Of a stretch of DNA of 9,228 nt, positions 7,371 to 9,228 are shown one piece after another (the stretch's first letter is position 1; every line of letters starts with the position of its first letter). This DNA comes from Rhodocyclaceae bacterium (GTDB taxonomy: Bacteria > Pseudomonadota > Gammaproteobacteria > Burkholderiales > Rhodocyclaceae): assembly GCA_030689585.1 (NCBI GenBank), contig JAUYFZ010000247.1:1-9228 (forward strand), written 5' to 3'. The notes beneath the pieces are model-generated. The model was not told the origin of the DNA. It was given only the letters and a program-made list of their open reading frames with translations, and did not search any database. A program made the position numbers and the translations under genes.

Positions 7371-8639
7371 ATGTCGTTCAAAAAGAAACCCGAGTCTGTG
7401 CTGCACTGTTCCTTTTGTCTGAAAAGCCAGCACGAAGTCAAGAAATTGATCGCCGGCCCTTCGGTATTCATCTGCGATGAATGCATTGGGATGTGCAACG
7501 ACATCATTCGGGATGAAACCGATCCGGATGCCGAAGACAAAAAAGCCACCCGCGAACTGCCGACCCCCGTTGAAATCCGCGCCCTGCTCGACCAATACGT
7601 CATCGGTCAGGAACAGGCCAAGAAAATGCTGTCTGTCGCGGTCTACAACCACTACAAGCGACTGAACCTGAAAGACAAGGAAACCACCGATGTTGAACTT
7701 TCCAAAAGCAACGTCCTTCTGATTGGACCGACAGGTTCCGGAAAAACCTTGTTGGCACAGACGATGGCGCGAATGCTGAATGTGCCTTTCGTCATGGCCG
7801 ATGCCACGACACTGACCGAAGCAGGTTATGTCGGGGATGATGTCGAAAGCATCCTGCATAAACTTCTTGCAACGTGCAACTTCGATCCAGACAAAGCCAA
7901 AAGAGGCATCATTTATCTCGACGAAATCGACAAAATATCGCGACGAGCCGATAGCCCTTCGATTACCCGTGATGTTTCTGGTGAAGGCGTACAGCAGGGA
8001 TTACTGAAACTTATCGAAGGCACGTCGGCTTCTGTACCCCCCAGTGGTGGCCGCAAACATCCGAACCAGGATTTCATTCAGCTCGATACCACCGAGATAT
8101 TGTTCATCTGCGGAGGCTCATTCGGAGGGCTAGAACGAATCATCCGCGACCGTTCTGAAAAATCGGGCATTGGTTTTGGGGCCAATGTCAGAAGCCCTGA
8201 AGGTAAGAACATCACAGAAACCCTGAAAGATGTCGAACCGGAAGATTTGATCAAATACGGCCTGATTCCAGAACTGATTGGACGCTTGCCCGTCGTGGCC
8301 ACGTTGCAGGAATTAGACGAGGCTGCGATGGTCACGATTCTGACGGAACCCAAAAACGCACTGGTCAAGCAATACAAAAAACTCTTCACGATGGAAGGGG
8401 TTGAACTGGACGTGCGTCCTCAAGCTCTTTCTGCCATTGCCAAAAAAGCCCTCAAGCGGAAAACGGGGGCACGGGGGCTACGCTCCATCCTCGAATCAGC
8501 CCTGCTCGATACCATGTACGACCTGCCGAGCATGAACAATGTGATCAAGGTGGTGCTTGATGAAAATGCGATAGAAACAAACCATCCCCCCTTATTTATT
8601 TACGCTGATCCCCCCAGAAAAGTCGTCGGAGCCGACTGA
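7371..8639 (+). CDS. clpX: ATP-dependent Clp protease ATP-binding subunit ClpX
   Basis: AAA+ hexameric unfoldase that recognises tagged substrates (such as ssrA-tagged proteins) and threads them into ClpP. It has 422 residues, the normal length. The N-terminal C4 zinc-binding domain uses C13, C16, C35 and C38. The AAA+ module has Walker A GPTGSGKT (119-126, K125), pore-1 loop GYVG (152-155), Walker B IYLDEID with D184/E185, the RKH loop at 228-230, the ClpP-docking IGF tripeptide at 267-269, the arginine finger in ELIGRLP (R305) and sensor-2 GARGLRS (367-373). The start is two bases after the clpP stop, with ribosome-binding site AAGGGA at 7355-7360, so it is co-translated with its partner protease. 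Nothing unusual seen. Confidence 0.98.
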   Translation: MSFKKKPESVLHCSFCLKSQHEVKKLIAGPSVFICDECIGMCNDIIRDETDPDAEDKKATRELPTPVEIRALLDQYVIGQEQAKKMLSVAVYNHYKRLNLKDKETTDVELSKSNVLLIGPTGSGKTLLAQTMARMLNVPFVMADATTLTEAGYVGDDVESILHKLLATCNFDPDKAKRGIIYLDEIDKISRRADSPSITRDVSGEGVQQGLLKLIEGTSASVPPSGGRKHPNQDFIQLDTTEILFICGGSFGGLERIIRDRSEKSGIGFGANVRSPEGKNITETLKDVEPEDLIKYGLIPELIGRLPVVATLQELDEAAMVTILTEPKNALVKQYKKLFTMEGVELDVRPQALSAIAKKALKRKTGARGLRSILESALLDTMYDLPSMNNVIKVVLDENAIETNHPPLFIYADPPRKVVGAD

Positions 8640-8657
8640 ACCCCATTGAAACGCCAC

Positions 8658-8690
8658 GTTCCGCCCCAAAATGGGCGGAACCCTTATTTC
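8658..8690 (+). terminator. Hairpin between clpX and lon, possible weak terminator or attenuator
   Basis: A perfect 9-bp GC-rich stem, GTTCCGCCC (8658-8666) with GGGCGGAAC (8673-8681), closes a six-base loop CAAAAT. It is followed by CCTTATTTC, a short and interrupted T tract. This supports partial termination after clpX, or an RNA-stabilising hairpin, rather than a strong stop. The gap to lon is 72 bases, and no convincing sigma-70 or heat-shock promoter was seen in it, so lon may depend partly on read-through. Confidence 0.55.
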
Positions 8691-8711
8691 AACTGAGCAG
8701 AGGCATCATCC

Positions 8712-9228
8712 ATGTCAGACGACACACTTCCAATCTCTACCCCCCCCACCTTCGATCTGCCGCTACTGCCGTTGCGGGATGTGGTGGTGTTCCCCCACAT
8801 GGTCATCCCCCTCTTTGTGGGTCGCCCGAAATCCATCAAAGGACTGGAACTGGCGCTGGAAACAGGAAAAAGTGTACTGCTGGTTACCCAGAAATCGGCC
8901 ACGGAAGAAAAACCTGAACTCGGCGGACTTTATTCGGTCGGATGTATCGCCAATGTTCTTCAGATGCTCAAGTTGCCGGATGGCACGGTCAAAATATTGG
9001 TGGAGGGAACCCAAAGAGCAAAAATCGAACAGGTGACAGAAAGCAAATCTGTTTTCCTGGCACGCATTACCCCCATCGCGCCTACCGAACGGGCCAACCA
9101 TGAAATCGAGGCACTGCGCCGCGCTATCCTCGCCCAGTTTGACCAGTACATCAAGCTGAACAAAAAGATTCCTCCTGAGATACTGGCTTCCTTGTCTTCC
9201 ATTCAGGAATCGGGTCGGCTCACCGATA
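8712..9228 (+). CDS. lon: ATP-dependent protease Lon, N-terminal 172 residues (3' end outside window)
   Basis: Lon combines AAA+ and Ser-Lys protease modules to degrade misfolded and regulatory proteins. Only the start of the N-terminal substrate-recognition domain is present: the protein begins MSDDTLPISTPPTFDLPLLP, followed by the hallmark PLRDVVVFPHMVIPLFVGR (20-38), a KSIKGLELAL helix, and the conserved LPDGTVKILVEGTQRAKI segment. The ATPase and protease domains, roughly 600 residues, lie outside the window. The ATG at 8712 has ribosome-binding site AGAGG at 8699-8703, eight bases upstream. Codons 10-12 lie in a run of eight C (8740-8747). The frame stays open to the edge. The gene follows clpX, as in many proteobacteria. 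Confidence 0.96.
   Translation, partial: MSDDTLPISTPPTFDLPLLPLRDVVVFPHMVIPLFVGRPKSIKGLELALETGKSVLLVTQKSATEEKPELGGLYSVGCIANVLQMLKLPDGTVKILVEGTQRAKIEQVTESKSVFLARITPIAPTERANHEIEALRRAILAQFDQYIKLNKKIPPEILASLSSIQESGRLTD

Noticed and set aside
8641..8648. CCCCATTG after clpX as a heat-shock (sigma-32) -10 box for lon
   Set aside because: No CTTGAA-like -35 lies 13-17 bases upstream; the match is only to half of the promoter.

Overview
The window looks like ordinary chromosomal DNA from a proteobacterium, most likely a betaproteobacterium. This is inferred from the type of malate dehydrogenase and dihydrolipoamide dehydrogenase, the MutS and trigger-factor sequences, and the tig-clpP-clpX-lon order. 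No RNA gene, prophage, transposase or CRISPR array was seen. Coding density is very high, and no gene-free stretch exceeds about 75 bases.

Layout: (1) positions 1-692, minus strand, the N-terminal 230 codons of malate dehydrogenase (mdh), running off the left edge. (2) A 69-base divergent gap, then plus-strand dihydrolipoamide dehydrogenase (lpd, 762-2291) and, 8 bases later, a Bcp/PrxQ-type peroxiredoxin (2300-2809). (3) mutS on the minus strand (2814-5399), convergent with the peroxiredoxin gene (4 bases between stop codons) and divergent from tig (38-base gap). (4) A plus-strand protein-quality-control cluster: trigger factor (tig, 5438-6739), clpP (6736-7368, overlapping tig by 4 bases), clpX (7371-8639, 2-base gap), then a hairpin and the start of lon (8712 to the right edge). 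Trigger factor folds nascent chains, ClpXP and Lon degrade damaged or tagged proteins, so (4) forms one functional unit.

The outstanding feature is inside lpd. A 161-bp palindromic, MITE-like element (1155-1315) with 14-bp perfect terminal inverted repeats is flanked by a 7-bp direct repeat, TATTAAT. The net insertion is 168 bp, exactly 56 codons, and it leaves the lpd frame open. Removing it restores a normal-looking Lpd sequence. The element is also open on the opposite strand, in a phase that encodes nearly the same terminal peptides, so insertion in either orientation would have been tolerated. It contains an internal 30-bp (10-codon) tandem repeat and G-quadruplex-type G tracts on both strands. 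It resembles in concept the protein-embedded palindromic elements known from Rickettsia, but I cannot assign it to a named family from sequence alone.
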